NCBI GenBank assembly: GCA_964534945.1
Contig: CAZHSB010000010.1
Location: forward strand, 1-40,470
Reading direction: 5' to 3'
DNA: 40,470 bases
DNA from: CAZHFA01 sp964534945
GTDB taxonomy: Bacteria > Bdellovibrionota_C > UBA2361 > CAKMMH01
Shown here in pieces: positions 18,999 through 27,281 of the stretch. A program made the translations under genes and the position numbers. Positions within the stretch are counted from its first letter, which is position 1. Every line of letters starts with the position of its first letter. The notes under the pieces are model-generated. The model worked only from the letters and a program-made list of their open reading frames with translations. It was not told the DNA's origin and searched no databases.

Positions 18999-20135
18999 AT
19001 GAAAAAAATATTTTTATTAATTTTGATTTATAGTGTATTTGCGATAAGTGTATTTGCTAGCGGTGATGATGGGCTAAAGGTTGATAATGCTATAAAATTG
19101 CAAAAGACAGTTACAAAATCGGAATCATCTGTCAAGGCGACAACTAATGCAAGTGATCCTAAAAATGACTTTATTCCCATGCCAGATAGTGTAGCAAGTA
19201 GTGTTATTAAAACTATTTATGAAACTGGCAAATTTTCAATTGATGATCAGAAAGGTTATTTATTTCAAAAGGAAATTAATACAAAAAATCAAAATTTATC
19301 TAAATATTGGTTTGGTACTCCAATAAAAAATATAAATTCAAAGTTTCAAAAATTAGTTTTGTATTTCGTTCCTAGAGAGTTAAGAAAATATGGAGAAAAA
19401 TTTTTAAGAGAATTTAAGATTAGTTTTGTGCTAAGAAGAAATACTTTATATATTTCTCATGATTTTGGTGGAAAAGAAAAAGAAGTAGTTTTTAGTCCTA
19501 GAGAAAATTCTAGGTTATGGATAAAAACACCGAATAAAAGTGATATATTACTTTTTGTTCCAAAGCAAACCAACGGGGAGGATGTAAGTCATTCATTTAT
19601 GATTTGTCAAAGGGCAAATGAAACTGGATTCTACAAAGAAAACACTATACTAGAAGATGTTGGATATTCTATTGATAAAGTAAGTATGAATGTTACTGGA
19701 GGAGGAAAGGCATCGTTTACTACAGGATCTTTATATGAGGGGAAGGCTACAGTTGATATCATAACGACAGATGTCGTGACACCGTCAGAGATGTCGGGTG
19801 ATAAGAGTATTGGCATAAATCCTAACGTGGAAGTTTCTTACTTGGCGAATAAAGATAAAGTTGCTACAATTTTAGACGACTCAAATATTATTGGAGGATT
19901 AAAATTTTTATTTACGATGCAATATCAAAGTGGGCAAAAAAGAGTATCTGACTTTACTAATTATTTGTGGATAAAAAAAGAAGATATTAATTTACCAATG
20001 AGTTTTTATGGAAAAATTGGAGATGAAAAGGCAAGGATTGCTATTGGAAAAGGAAATTGTTATTTAATAGTTTTAAATGCAAAAACGTTGAACCAAGTGT
20101 ATTCTCAAGAAGAATTTACAAAAAATTTTGAGTAA
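18999..20135 (+). CDS. Unknown exported protein
   Basis: I do not recognise this 378-residue protein. The start at 18999 is preferred because it is preceded by AGAGGAAAG at suitable spacing and begins a clear signal peptide (MKKIFLLILIYSVFAISVFA, cut before SGDD); an ATG 36 bases upstream would bury the signal. The mature part has a Ser/Thr/Lys-rich N-terminal linker, then a beta-rich region with 'KYWFGTPIKNINSKFQKLVLYF' and a single 'FMICQRANETGFY' segment. It has two Cys residues, no lipobox, and no membrane helix after the signal. It lies about 50 bases after alr and 25 before the YggT gene, so it is probably in the same transcript. A periplasmic or surface role is inferred. Confidence 0.8.
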   Translation: MKKIFLLILIYSVFAISVFASGDDGLKVDNAIKLQKTVTKSESSVKATTNASDPKNDFIPMPDSVASSVIKTIYETGKFSIDDQKGYLFQKEINTKNQNLSKYWFGTPIKNINSKFQKLVLYFVPRELRKYGEKFLREFKISFVLRRNTLYISHDFGGKEKEVVFSPRENSRLWIKTPNKSDILLFVPKQTNGEDVSHSFMICQRANETGFYKENTILEDVGYSIDKVSMNVTGGGKASFTTGSLYEGKATVDIITTDVVTPSEMSGDKSIGINPNVEVSYLANKDKVATILDDSNIIGGLKFLFTMQYQSGQKRVSDFTNYLWIKKEDINLPMSFYGKIGDEKARIAIGKGNCYLIVLNAKTLNQVYSQEEFTKNFE

Positions 20136-20160
20136 AGAATTTTTAATTTAGGAAGATAAT

Positions 20161-20469
20161 ATGGTACTACTTGCTAATTTTATGACAGGAATTGGAACAG
20201 TTCTTGATTTGATTTTAAGTGTTTTTTTATTTTTTATAGTGATTAGGGCTGTTATTTCTTGGTTTAGTCCTGACCCATATAATCCGCTTGTAAGATTTAT
20301 AAATTCTATAACGGAGCCAATGTTAAAACCAATAAGAAAAAAAATCCCTTGCACACCTTGTATTGATTGGGCAGCCTTAATTGTTATTGCAATTATTATT
20401 TTTTTACAGTCCTTTTTAGTTTCTTCTTTAATGGATTATGCGGTTGTGATAAAAAGATCTGTAATGTAA
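20161..20469 (+). CDS. YggT family membrane protein
   Basis: This 102-residue inner-membrane protein has two hydrophobic segments (about 8-32 and 70-93) and the diagnostic YggT core between them: 'IRAVISWFSPDPYNPLVRFINSITEPMLKPIRKKIP'-type sequence at about 26-62, with the conserved Trp, Asn-Pro and Glu-Pro positions. The family is linked to membrane or division-site organisation and to osmotic stress in some bacteria, with no fixed biochemical activity. A ribosome-binding site GGAAG is visible upstream. It lies four bases before the methyltransferase gene, indicating co-transcription. Confidence 0.92.
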   Translation: MVLLANFMTGIGTVLDLILSVFLFFIVIRAVISWFSPDPYNPLVRFINSITEPMLKPIRKKIPCTPCIDWAALIVIAIIIFLQSFLVSSLMDYAVVIKRSVM

Positions 20470-20473
20470 TTAA

Positions 20474-21502
20474 ATGGAAAAATTAGAAGAAATAATAGTA
20501 TTAAAGCTTCTTGGTAAAGAAGCAATTAAGCAGTTTCAACTTGGAAAAATATCTAATAAATATTTAGAAAAATATAGCAAGATTATAAAAAAAATTTCTG
20601 AAAATTATATTGACAATGAAAATGGGAATCTTTCTAGAAATATGGATAAAAAAGATTTCGCAGTAGCTTATTCTTTATATTATTTGCCAATAAATTTTTA
20701 TAAAGTTTCTTATATATTTTCTTGCCTAAATTTAAATGATTTTCAAAATAGAAAAATAAAATGTTTAGATTATGGTTCTGGGCCTGCGACAGGAGCTTTG
20801 GCTAGTTCGAAATTTTTCAATGAAGTTAATTTTACACTTTTTGATGAATCCTTAAAAATGTTAGAAATTGGGAAAAGCCTTTTAGAGTCATATTCTCCAT
20901 CATCAAAAGTTAAAATTACTGATAATTTTAAGGATATTCAAGACAATTCTTATGACGTAATAACAGTATTAAATGCTTTAAATGAATTTTCTTCAAAAGA
21001 TTTTTCAATTTTATTTGATAATTTAAATAAAATATTATCCCAAAATGGAATTTTAGTTTTCTTAGAACCTGCACTAAAAAAATGTGCTAGAAATTTGATG
21101 AATATTAGAAATAAAATTTTAGAAAAATATCAATTTTCTATTTTATATCCATGTACTCATCATGGAAAATGTAAAATGTTAAATTTTGAAAATGATTGGT
21201 GTCATAATTGTTTAGGGGGATTAAGTTCAAAATTAGTTAAACAATTAGACGAACTTACAGAATATAACAAGCATAGAATAAAGTATTCTTCTATAGTTTT
21301 TCAAAAATCAAAAATTAAAAAAAATGATGAATATTTTAGAGTTGTAAATATTCCAAAGATTATAAATCAAGGAATATCTTTTACTCTTTGTGGAGAAAAT
21401 TTTTTTGATAAAATAAATTTGTCTAAACAGCAAATAAAAAAAGATAAAAAGATAAAAAAAATAAAATTTTTTGATAAAATTAAAAAAATTAATCTTCCTT
21501 AA
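20474..21502 (+). CDS. Rsm22-family small-subunit-associated methyltransferase
   Basis: This 342-residue protein has a class I SAM-binding fold: motif I LDYGSGPATGAL (about 97-108), an acidic strand end FDESLKM, and 'DVITVLNALNE'. C-terminal to it is 'YPCTHHGKCKML' followed by 'NDWCHNC', the Cys/His cluster that marks Rsm22-type proteins. In the mitochondrial homologue METTL17 such cysteines bind an Fe-S cluster; that may hold here but is inference. The family associates with the small ribosomal subunit; methyl transfer is not proven for all members. It is common in alphaproteobacteria and mitochondria. It ends in a Lys/Ile-rich tail. Confidence 0.85.
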   Translation: MEKLEEIIVLKLLGKEAIKQFQLGKISNKYLEKYSKIIKKISENYIDNENGNLSRNMDKKDFAVAYSLYYLPINFYKVSYIFSCLNLNDFQNRKIKCLDYGSGPATGALASSKFFNEVNFTLFDESLKMLEIGKSLLESYSPSSKVKITDNFKDIQDNSYDVITVLNALNEFSSKDFSILFDNLNKILSQNGILVFLEPALKKCARNLMNIRNKILEKYQFSILYPCTHHGKCKMLNFENDWCHNCLGGLSSKLVKQLDELTEYNKHRIKYSSIVFQKSKIKKNDEYFRVVNIPKIINQGISFTLCGENFFDKINLSKQQIKKDKKIKKIKFFDKIKKINLP

Positions 21503-21623
21503 GGAGTTGCAGATGGTTGCCAAAAAGATTGAAGAAATTTGAGGTTGTAATATCCATTACTTTTGCAAATGAACACTCTTTTATTTATCTCGACTTTGAC
21601 GCTTTGAGATAAAATATAAAATT

Positions 21624-21894
21624 TTAATTTATATCTGAAGGTGTATCAACACGTTTTAATTTAAAACATTGATAGATTTTTTCCTCAATAGCAGTTACCT
21701 TTGAATGTAGTTCCTTTGCTCGTACTACTAGGGAAAACTTCATAAGAAATGGGCAACCTTTTTGTCGTGGTAATAAGCGACAATACAACTTGTGTCTTTT
21801 TAAATTTACAATCTTTACTAAAACCAAAATCTCGTAGTTCATCATCAACAAAACTTTCAAGATACAATGTAATTACATCAAAAAAAATGACACT
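21624..21894 (-). pseudogene. Degenerate IS4/IS1634-like transposase fragment
   Basis: On the minus strand one frame from about 21894 to 21685 reads 'FFDVITLYLES', then 'DELRDFGFSKDCKFKKTQ', then 'VVLSLITTTKRLPISYEVF', the recognisable core of IS4/IS1634-type DDE transposases around the first catalytic Asp; it is very like copies seen in Rickettsiales. The homology then moves into another frame (to 21624, 'EKIYQCFKLKRV'), so there is at least one frameshift. A TGA just before the conserved segment and an eight-T run suggest a second. Only about 95 of some 450 residues remain, with no intact ends recognised. It lies between the Rsm22 gene and the end of the gsp operon. The flanks 21503-21623 and 21895-21976 hold nothing else that I can support. 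Confidence 0.8.
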
Positions 21895-21976
21895 TCATAT
21901 CCCTCTTTTCCCCTCTGCCGTCGAAGTTAGGAGATATGGCTTTAAAACCTACGTTGGAAATAAATAATTTTACTAA

Positions 21977-22705
21977 TTAAAAAAGAGATATTGTACTTGT
22001 TGTTGAATAATATTTATCGTATTTTTCATCTTTTATTTTTATTGTAAATTCAATTAGGCTTGGAAGTTCTCCCAGTTCATTCCAAGAATCTTCCCACGCT
22101 TCTTCTGCTTTGTTATAATAATGAAGCTTAAATTCTGAAATATCTTTGTAAACTGGGAAAGTCATTTTGCTTTCTGTTTGTAGTTCATAGCCATCATTAT
22201 CATTTCCTGTCACAGGAACTTCATCTCGAATTAACCAGTATTTTTCATCTGATAAGGATTCTCCTTTTTCTCTTTTTCCCTTTTCTACATGATAACTAAT
22301 AAAAACTAAATCAGAGACTCTCTTTGCTTTTGCAATATATTTTCCTCTTAAATATTGTTTTGCATTTCTTGACATAAATGAAATTGAATCATAACGAGCT
22401 CCTTTTTTTTCTTTTGCTTGTCCACAAAGATAAATCTTATTTCCCACAGTAACGGTCCTAGAATTACAATCTGTTTCTAATGGAAGGGATTCTTTTTGAA
22501 CTAGTTGAAGCTCTCTATTTAATCTATTAGAAACATTATTTAAGACTAAATCTATATCACGCATGTTGTCTAATATTTTTTTTGATCGAATCATTTGTAT
22601 AAGAATACTTTGAGTGACAGTCATAATGATAGCAAGAATACTAATTGCTAAAACAATCTCAATAAAAGTAAATCCTTTTTGACCTCTTAAATATGTTTTT
22701 TTCAT
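21977..22705 (-). CDS. gspJ: Type II secretion minor pseudopilin GspJ
   Basis: This 242-residue prepilin-like protein has the cleavage motif QKG|FTFIE at residues 9-15 followed by a hydrophobic helix (IVLAISILAIIMTVTQSILIQ). The remaining 200 residues form a beta-rich periplasmic domain with two Cys residues and the 'SFMSRNA', 'FKLHYYN' and 'EAWEDSW' segments expected in GspJ. GspJ sits with GspI and GspK at the tip of the pseudopilus. It is the last gene of the gsp operon, three bases after gspI. No gspK follows; instead there is a decayed transposase. Confidence 0.9.
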   Translation of the reverse strand: MKKTYLRGQKGFTFIEIVLAISILAIIMTVTQSILIQMIRSKKILDNMRDIDLVLNNVSNRLNRELQLVQKESLPLETDCNSRTVTVGNKIYLCGQAKEKKGARYDSISFMSRNAKQYLRGKYIAKAKRVSDLVFISYHVEKGKREKGESLSDEKYWLIRDEVPVTGNDNDGYELQTESKMTFPVYKDISEFKLHYYNKAEEAWEDSWNELGELPSLIEFTIKIKDEKYDKYYSTTSTISLF

Positions 22706-22708
22706 TAA

Positions 22709-23176
22709 TTATGACTCAACTCCTGTATAACGTATAAGATATAGTTTTTCTCTATTAGTTTCTCCCCAAGAAATCGTAAGCTCAATAAGTTTTATAAGGT
22801 TATCTTGCTCAATTCCTGCAAGTGTTGGTGAAGAAGCTTGCAAAAGAATAGAAAAATTTTCTAAATTTCTTTTTTCATTTTTATCTTCAACATTTAAGTC
22901 AAAATCATTTTTCTTTAAAAAATTCATTAAATCATCTTCTTGCTTTTCATCAACATCAATTTTTAATTTTCCTATTTCAATGTCTGACATTATTCGTCTT
23001 GCTACGCTCAAAGCAATTCTTTTATTTTTATCATTTATTGCTCGTTGCATACTCGCATGTTCCAGCCCAATTAAGACGACAAGAGATGTTGCAAGCATTA
23101 AAATGGCAATTCCAATTTCTATTAAAGTAAAGCCTCTTTGCTTCCTAATATGTTTTTTTAATAATCTAGCTTTCAT
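22709..23176 (-). CDS. gspI: Type II secretion minor pseudopilin GspI
   Basis: The start at 23176 gives about 155 residues; its ATG overlaps the end of gspH by 11 bases, which suits translational coupling. A start at 23209 would add 11 residues. The prepilin motif is QRG|FTLIE, followed by the hydrophobic helix IGIAILMLATSLVVLIGLEHASMQ, whose 'A-I-L-M-L-A' pattern and downstream Gln/Arg residues are typical of GspI. The periplasmic part ends in 'TISWGETNREKLYLIRYTGVES', resembling the GspI C-terminal strand. GspI nucleates the pseudopilus tip with J and K. It lies between gspH and gspJ. Confidence 0.9.
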   Translation of the reverse strand: MKARLLKKHIRKQRGFTLIEIGIAILMLATSLVVLIGLEHASMQRAINDKNKRIALSVARRIMSDIEIGKLKIDVDEKQEDDLMNFLKKNDFDLNVEDKNEKRNLENFSILLQASSPTLAGIEQDNLIKLIELTISWGETNREKLYLIRYTGVES

Positions 23177-23921
23177 CGCCAAATGCCCACTCAAATTCTT
23201 TATATTCATTATAAAATTCTGTAAACCCCGTAAAAGGATTTATCAATAATGTATATTCTCCTTTTCTATCATCAAAAAAATGAATTACGCTAAAATCTAC
23301 AAAGCCTTTTGGACTAAAAACAATTTGCACAGAATCGGCATCTTCGGGAGTATATTCATTTTCTAATATTAATATATCTTTTATTTTAAAATTATTTGGT
23401 GCTAAGTTTGGCGTTGCAAGTGATGGAAAGTTTTGGGCAGGACGAAACGCTTTTCCATCTTCAGTTTCTTCTTCTGCTTCTTTTTGCTCCCTCTCTTTCC
23501 TAGTTCCGTAAAATCCCTTTGCGGTGTAATCTCCCTTGGCAGCATATTTGCTTTTTTTCTTAACGTCTTGTTCTGGTTCTTTAGGGTAGGCAATGCCTTG
23601 GTAATAAGCAGTTCTTAAATCTGAGCTACCACTAGACATAATATCACCTTTATTACCAGATCCCATAGTACCGACATTATAACTAAACGTACCATCTTCT
23701 GCGATTGCTATATTTAAAACATATTCTGTTTGATCTGCAATTGATTGATTATATAAAAAACTAATAGTCTCCCTTAAATTTCGAATGAAACCTTCTTCTC
23801 TTAGTCTAATGGCTGTGCCACTTTTATCTCCGACTAATAAAAAAAGACCTGCCATGATTAGTAAAACCATGGCAAGTTCAATTAATGTAAAAGCTTTTTG
23901 CTTATGAAAACTATTAAGCAT
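23166..23921 (-). CDS. gspH: Type II secretion minor pseudopilin GspH
   Basis: This 251-residue pseudopilin has the motif QKA|FTLIE at residues 8-15 and a hydrophobic helix to about residue 31. Two features are odd. The residue before the cleavage site is Ala10 rather than the near-universal Gly. The protein is also longer than usual for GspH because of a highly charged Lys/Glu-rich segment at about 113-158. The C-terminal part 'VQIVFSPKGFVDFSVIHF' matches the GspH/FimT beta domain. It lies nine bases after gspG and overlaps gspI. Confidence 0.88.
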   Translation of the reverse strand: MLNSFHKQKAFTLIELAMVLLIMAGLFLLVGDKSGTAIRLREEGFIRNLRETISFLYNQSIADQTEYVLNIAIAEDGTFSYNVGTMGSGNKGDIMSSGSSDLRTAYYQGIAYPKEPEQDVKKKSKYAAKGDYTAKGFYGTRKEREQKEAEEETEDGKAFRPAQNFPSLATPNLAPNNFKIKDILILENEYTPEDADSVQIVFSPKGFVDFSVIHFFDDRKGEYTLLINPFTGFTEFYNEYKEFEWAFGDES

Positions 23922-23930
23922 TTTTATATT

Positions 23931-24341
23931 TTATGGCCCCTTAACTTCTATATCACCATCGACGCCCGAACCTCCAGCTTTCCTATCTGCACCTAAACTC
24001 TTTATTGTATAAGAATTGCCACTTCCTTGGAAAATAAATTTTGTTCCCCAAGCGTCAGTAACATCATCTTCTTCTGCAATAGGAACACAATTACTACCAG
24101 TCTTGTCATTGCAGCCTGTTAGATCATTGATTGAGTTTGGAATTGCATTGTATTCAAGCTGATATTCTGAGATTTTTCCTTTTAATGCAGTAATTTTCAT
24201 ATTAGTTAATTTTGATTTTGCTTTTTCACCTTGAGAGAAAAGCCCACCAGTTAAAAAAGTAAAAAGAAGCGAAAGAATTACAAGGACAATAATAATTTCT
24301 ATCAATGTAAGTCCATGTTGGTTTTTAAAAGTTTTTGTCAT
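23931..24341 (-). CDS. gspG: Type II secretion major pseudopilin GspG
   Basis: This 136-residue protein is a standard major pseudopilin: cleavage motif QHG|LTLIE, a hydrophobic helix (IIIVLVILSLLFTFL), 'AKSKLTNMKITALKGKISEYQLEYNAIPNSINDL', and a C-terminal calcium-site loop 'SLGADRKAGGSGVDGDI'. 'DAWGTKF' is also diagnostic. Pseudopilin subunits assemble into the short periplasmic pilus that drives substrates through the secretin. The residue after cleavage is Leu rather than Met or Phe, a mild variation. It lies between gspF and gspH in the operon. Confidence 0.95.
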   Translation of the reverse strand: MTKTFKNQHGLTLIEIIIVLVILSLLFTFLTGGLFSQGEKAKSKLTNMKITALKGKISEYQLEYNAIPNSINDLTGCNDKTGSNCVPIAEEDDVTDAWGTKFIFQGSGNSYTIKSLGADRKAGGSGVDGDIEVKGP

Positions 24342-24397
24342 TATAAATTCCTTTTTGAAAAGATACCTAATTTCAAATTTATTTATATAAATTTTAA

Positions 24398-25618
24398 TTA
24401 ACCTTGAATTAAATCTATCATGCTTACCATAGGCATTAAAATAGATATAACTATCGAAAAAACTATACCACCTAACCCAATAATCATCAACGGTTCAATT
24501 AATGATGTCATTGCGGCAAGAGTTGTTTTTACTTCATTCTCATATGCAGCAGCTGCCTTTGTAAGCATTTGTTCCAACTGGCCACTTTTTTCACCAACTG
24601 CAATCATATGAGAAAGAAGAGGGGGGAAAAGCCCACTTTTACTTAGTTCTCCAGAAAGGCTTTTTCCTTTTTCTACACCATCTCTTGCTTGTTCTAAAGC
24701 TGTTCTAAAATGGATATTACTTACAATATTTTTTGCTATATCTAGACAAGTTAGAAGATGTACGCCACCTGCAAACAGGGTGCCTATTGTACTTGCAATT
24801 CTCGCGGTTGCTACTTTTGTATAAAGTTTTCCAAAAATTGGAAATTTTATTAGTAATAGATCAATCTTAGATTTACCATTTTCTGTTTGATAATATTTTT
24901 TTATTCCTATAAAAAGCATCAAAAATGATAAGATAAATAACCACCAATATCCGATAATCATATCAGAAATTCCAACAACAATTCGTGTAGGAAGAGGAAG
25001 CGTTCCTCCTTGTTTTTGAAATATTTCAACAATACTTGGCACAACAAAAGCTAAAAGCCCCATTACTACTAAAATACAAAAAACAAACATTAAACAAGGA
25101 TAAAACAAAGAAGAAGTTACTTGTCTTCTTAATGATAATTGTCCCTCTAAATAACGTGATAAATTTTCTAATATAGAATCAAGCTTTCCTGATGCTTCCC
25201 CAGATTCAATCATATTTACATATAATTTAGGAAAAGCTTTTGGAAATTCCGCCAATGCTTTGTGAAAAGCATTTCCCTGTTCGACATCTTCTTTAACATC
25301 GGTTAAAATTCTTTTTATTGTTCTGGATTCTGTTTGATCAGTTAACGCCTGCAATGCGCTGACTAATGGAAGGCCCGCATTTATAAGCGTTGCTTCTTGC
25401 GAAGTTAAAACCGCTAGATCTTTTAAAGAAATTTTATTTTTAAAAAAATTAATTTCTCCCTTTTTATTTACATTTTCTCCAGAGGTTTCTTTTATTTCAG
25501 TTGCATAAACACCACGAGTTTTTAATTTTTGTCTAGCAATTCTTATATTCTCTGCTTCAAGATTTCCCTTTATCTTTTTTCCATTTACCGAAATTGCATT
25601 ATATTCAAAAACAGGCAT
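24398..25618 (-). CDS. gspF: Type II secretion inner-membrane platform protein GspF
   Basis: This 406-residue protein has the short N-terminal 'MPVFEYNAISVNGKKIKGNLEAE' characteristic of GspF, then two homologous T2SSF domains (about 72-195 and 275-397), each followed by membrane segments; three TM helices are apparent at about 170-195, 223-243 and 375-398. Conserved 'EASGKLDSILENLSRYLE' and 'EKSGQLEQMLTKAAAAYE' mark the two repeats. GspF forms the platform that works with the GspE ATPase to extrude pseudopilins. It lies 18 bases after gspE. Length is normal. Confidence 0.95.
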   Translation of the reverse strand: MPVFEYNAISVNGKKIKGNLEAENIRIARQKLKTRGVYATEIKETSGENVNKKGEINFFKNKISLKDLAVLTSQEATLINAGLPLVSALQALTDQTESRTIKRILTDVKEDVEQGNAFHKALAEFPKAFPKLYVNMIESGEASGKLDSILENLSRYLEGQLSLRRQVTSSLFYPCLMFVFCILVVMGLLAFVVPSIVEIFQKQGGTLPLPTRIVVGISDMIIGYWWLFILSFLMLFIGIKKYYQTENGKSKIDLLLIKFPIFGKLYTKVATARIASTIGTLFAGGVHLLTCLDIAKNIVSNIHFRTALEQARDGVEKGKSLSGELSKSGLFPPLLSHMIAVGEKSGQLEQMLTKAAAAYENEVKTTLAAMTSLIEPLMIIGLGGIVFSIVISILMPMVSMIDLIQG

Positions 25619-25636
25619 CTAAAAATCCTTTTAATC

Positions 25637-27247
25637 TTATAAACTCTCATTTTCATGTGTTACTAACAATACTTCTTGAACCGAAGTCATGCCAGCTAAT
25701 ACTTTCGTTGCGCCGTCCATTCTTAAAGTTTTAAATCCTTTCTTAAATGCCGCTCTTTTTATTGCGGAAGAATCCATTCTTTGAATAATTAGGCTTCTTA
25801 TCTCTTCATCAATTAATAAAAGTTCATGAATTCCAGTTCTGCCTTTGTAACGAGCATTTTGACAAAAGTCACAATCATTATGTCCTGCTCTAAATGCTTT
25901 CCTCGATTTGATTTTTTGAGGAGAAATGCCAAGTCTTTTTAATTCGTCATCTGATAATTCATATTCTTCTTTACAAACAGGGCATAATCGTCTAACTAGC
26001 CTTTGAGCCATTATTGCTAAAAGACTTGATGAAACCAAAAATGGTTCGACTCCCATATCAAGCAATCTTGCTATAGCGCCTGCCGAATCATTCGTATGAA
26101 GTGTTGATAAAACTAAGTGTCCTGTAAGAGATGCTTGAATAGCAATATCTGCAGTTTCTGAGTCACGAATTTCTCCGACCATCACGACATCAGGATCTTG
26201 CCTTAAAATGGCACGCAATCCCGAAGCAAATGTAAAACCAATTTTAGAATTAACTTGCATTTGTCCGATCCCTGGGATTTGATACTCTATTGGGTCTTCA
26301 ACAGTTAAAATATTTAATTCTGGTTTGTTGATATAGGACAAACAAGAATAAAGAGTAGTCGTTTTTCCAGATCCAGTAGGACCTGTTACTAAAACAATAC
26401 CATTTGGTTTTGTTATTAGGTTTTGAACTGCATTTAAATTTCTTCCTATAATTCCAAGTTGCTCTAAATCTAGCACCGTGGAGGTTTGATCTAAAATTCT
26501 TAATACAATTCTTTCACCAAATGCTGTAGGAACTGTTGATACACGGATATCTACATCTTTTCCTGCAATCTTAATTCCAATTCTTCCGTCTTGTGGCAAC
26601 CTTTTTTCTGCAATATTTAAACCCGCCATAATTTTTATTCTACTTGCGATACCAGCTTGGAACATTTTACTTTCACTAGCGACATCATATAATACACCAT
26701 CAATTCTAAATCGTACTTTTACTTCATTTTCAAATGGCTCAACATGAATATCTGATGCTCTTTCTGTGTTTGCCTTAAATATCATGGCATTTACATAACG
26801 AATGATTGGAGCATCATCATCTTCTGCATCCGTTACATCAATTTTTAATTCTTGATTAAGCTCGTCATCATTGTCATCATCATCTGATTTTAAATCATTT
26901 GAACGATCATTCATAAGACGTGTTTTAATAGAATTTATTGCTTTTAAAATTTCATCTTCTGGTGCGGCGACAACTCTAATGGTTTTTCCAAAGCAGATTT
27001 GAAGTTGTTCAATTAAATTTATGTTGTCAGGTTCTGAAGTTGCTACAACAATTTCATTTTCAGATTCAGAAATAGGAATTGCCAAATAGTTTTTTGCCCA
27101 AGATCCAGTGATCCTAGCAAAATCTCCCTTTTTTATATCTTGAGGTAAGATTGGAGCAGGAAGTTCATTGTAATAAAGAATTCCTAAATATCTTGCAAGC
27201 GCCTTAAGGTCGTTTGCCCGATTTAAATTCTTTGCTTCACTATTCAT
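25637..27247 (-). CDS. gspE: Type II secretion ATPase GspE
   Basis: This 536-residue hexameric ATPase powers pseudopilus assembly at the cytoplasmic face. Visible elements: an N1E-like domain (about 1-110), an acidic Asp-rich linker (about 113-145), the Arg-finger region, Walker A GPTGSGKT (289-296), the Asp box, Walker B VVMVGEIRD (354-362), and 'LTGHLVLSTLHTND'. The tetra-cysteine zinc motif characteristic of GspE is present (Cys422, Cys425, Cys459, Cys462). All catalytic motifs are intact, which argues that the system is functional. In known systems the N1E domain docks on GspL, which is not encoded in this window. Confidence 0.96.
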   Translation of the reverse strand: MNSEAKNLNRANDLKALARYLGILYYNELPAPILPQDIKKGDFARITGSWAKNYLAIPISESENEIVVATSEPDNINLIEQLQICFGKTIRVVAAPEDEILKAINSIKTRLMNDRSNDLKSDDDDNDDELNQELKIDVTDAEDDDAPIIRYVNAMIFKANTERASDIHVEPFENEVKVRFRIDGVLYDVASESKMFQAGIASRIKIMAGLNIAEKRLPQDGRIGIKIAGKDVDIRVSTVPTAFGERIVLRILDQTSTVLDLEQLGIIGRNLNAVQNLITKPNGIVLVTGPTGSGKTTTLYSCLSYINKPELNILTVEDPIEYQIPGIGQMQVNSKIGFTFASGLRAILRQDPDVVMVGEIRDSETADIAIQASLTGHLVLSTLHTNDSAGAIARLLDMGVEPFLVSSSLLAIMAQRLVRRLCPVCKEEYELSDDELKRLGISPQKIKSRKAFRAGHNDCDFCQNARYKGRTGIHELLLIDEEIRSLIIQRMDSSAIKRAAFKKGFKTLRMDGATKVLAGMTSVQEVLLVTHENESL

Positions 27248-27281
27248 TTATAAAATCCCTTAATTTATTTTAAACAAAAAA

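Noticed and set aside
21584..21613. Inverted repeat TTTATCTC/GAGATAAA near the transposase remnant, considered as an IS end
   Set aside because: Only 8 bp with a 14-base loop; no matching copy on the other side of the remnant and no target duplication could be found.
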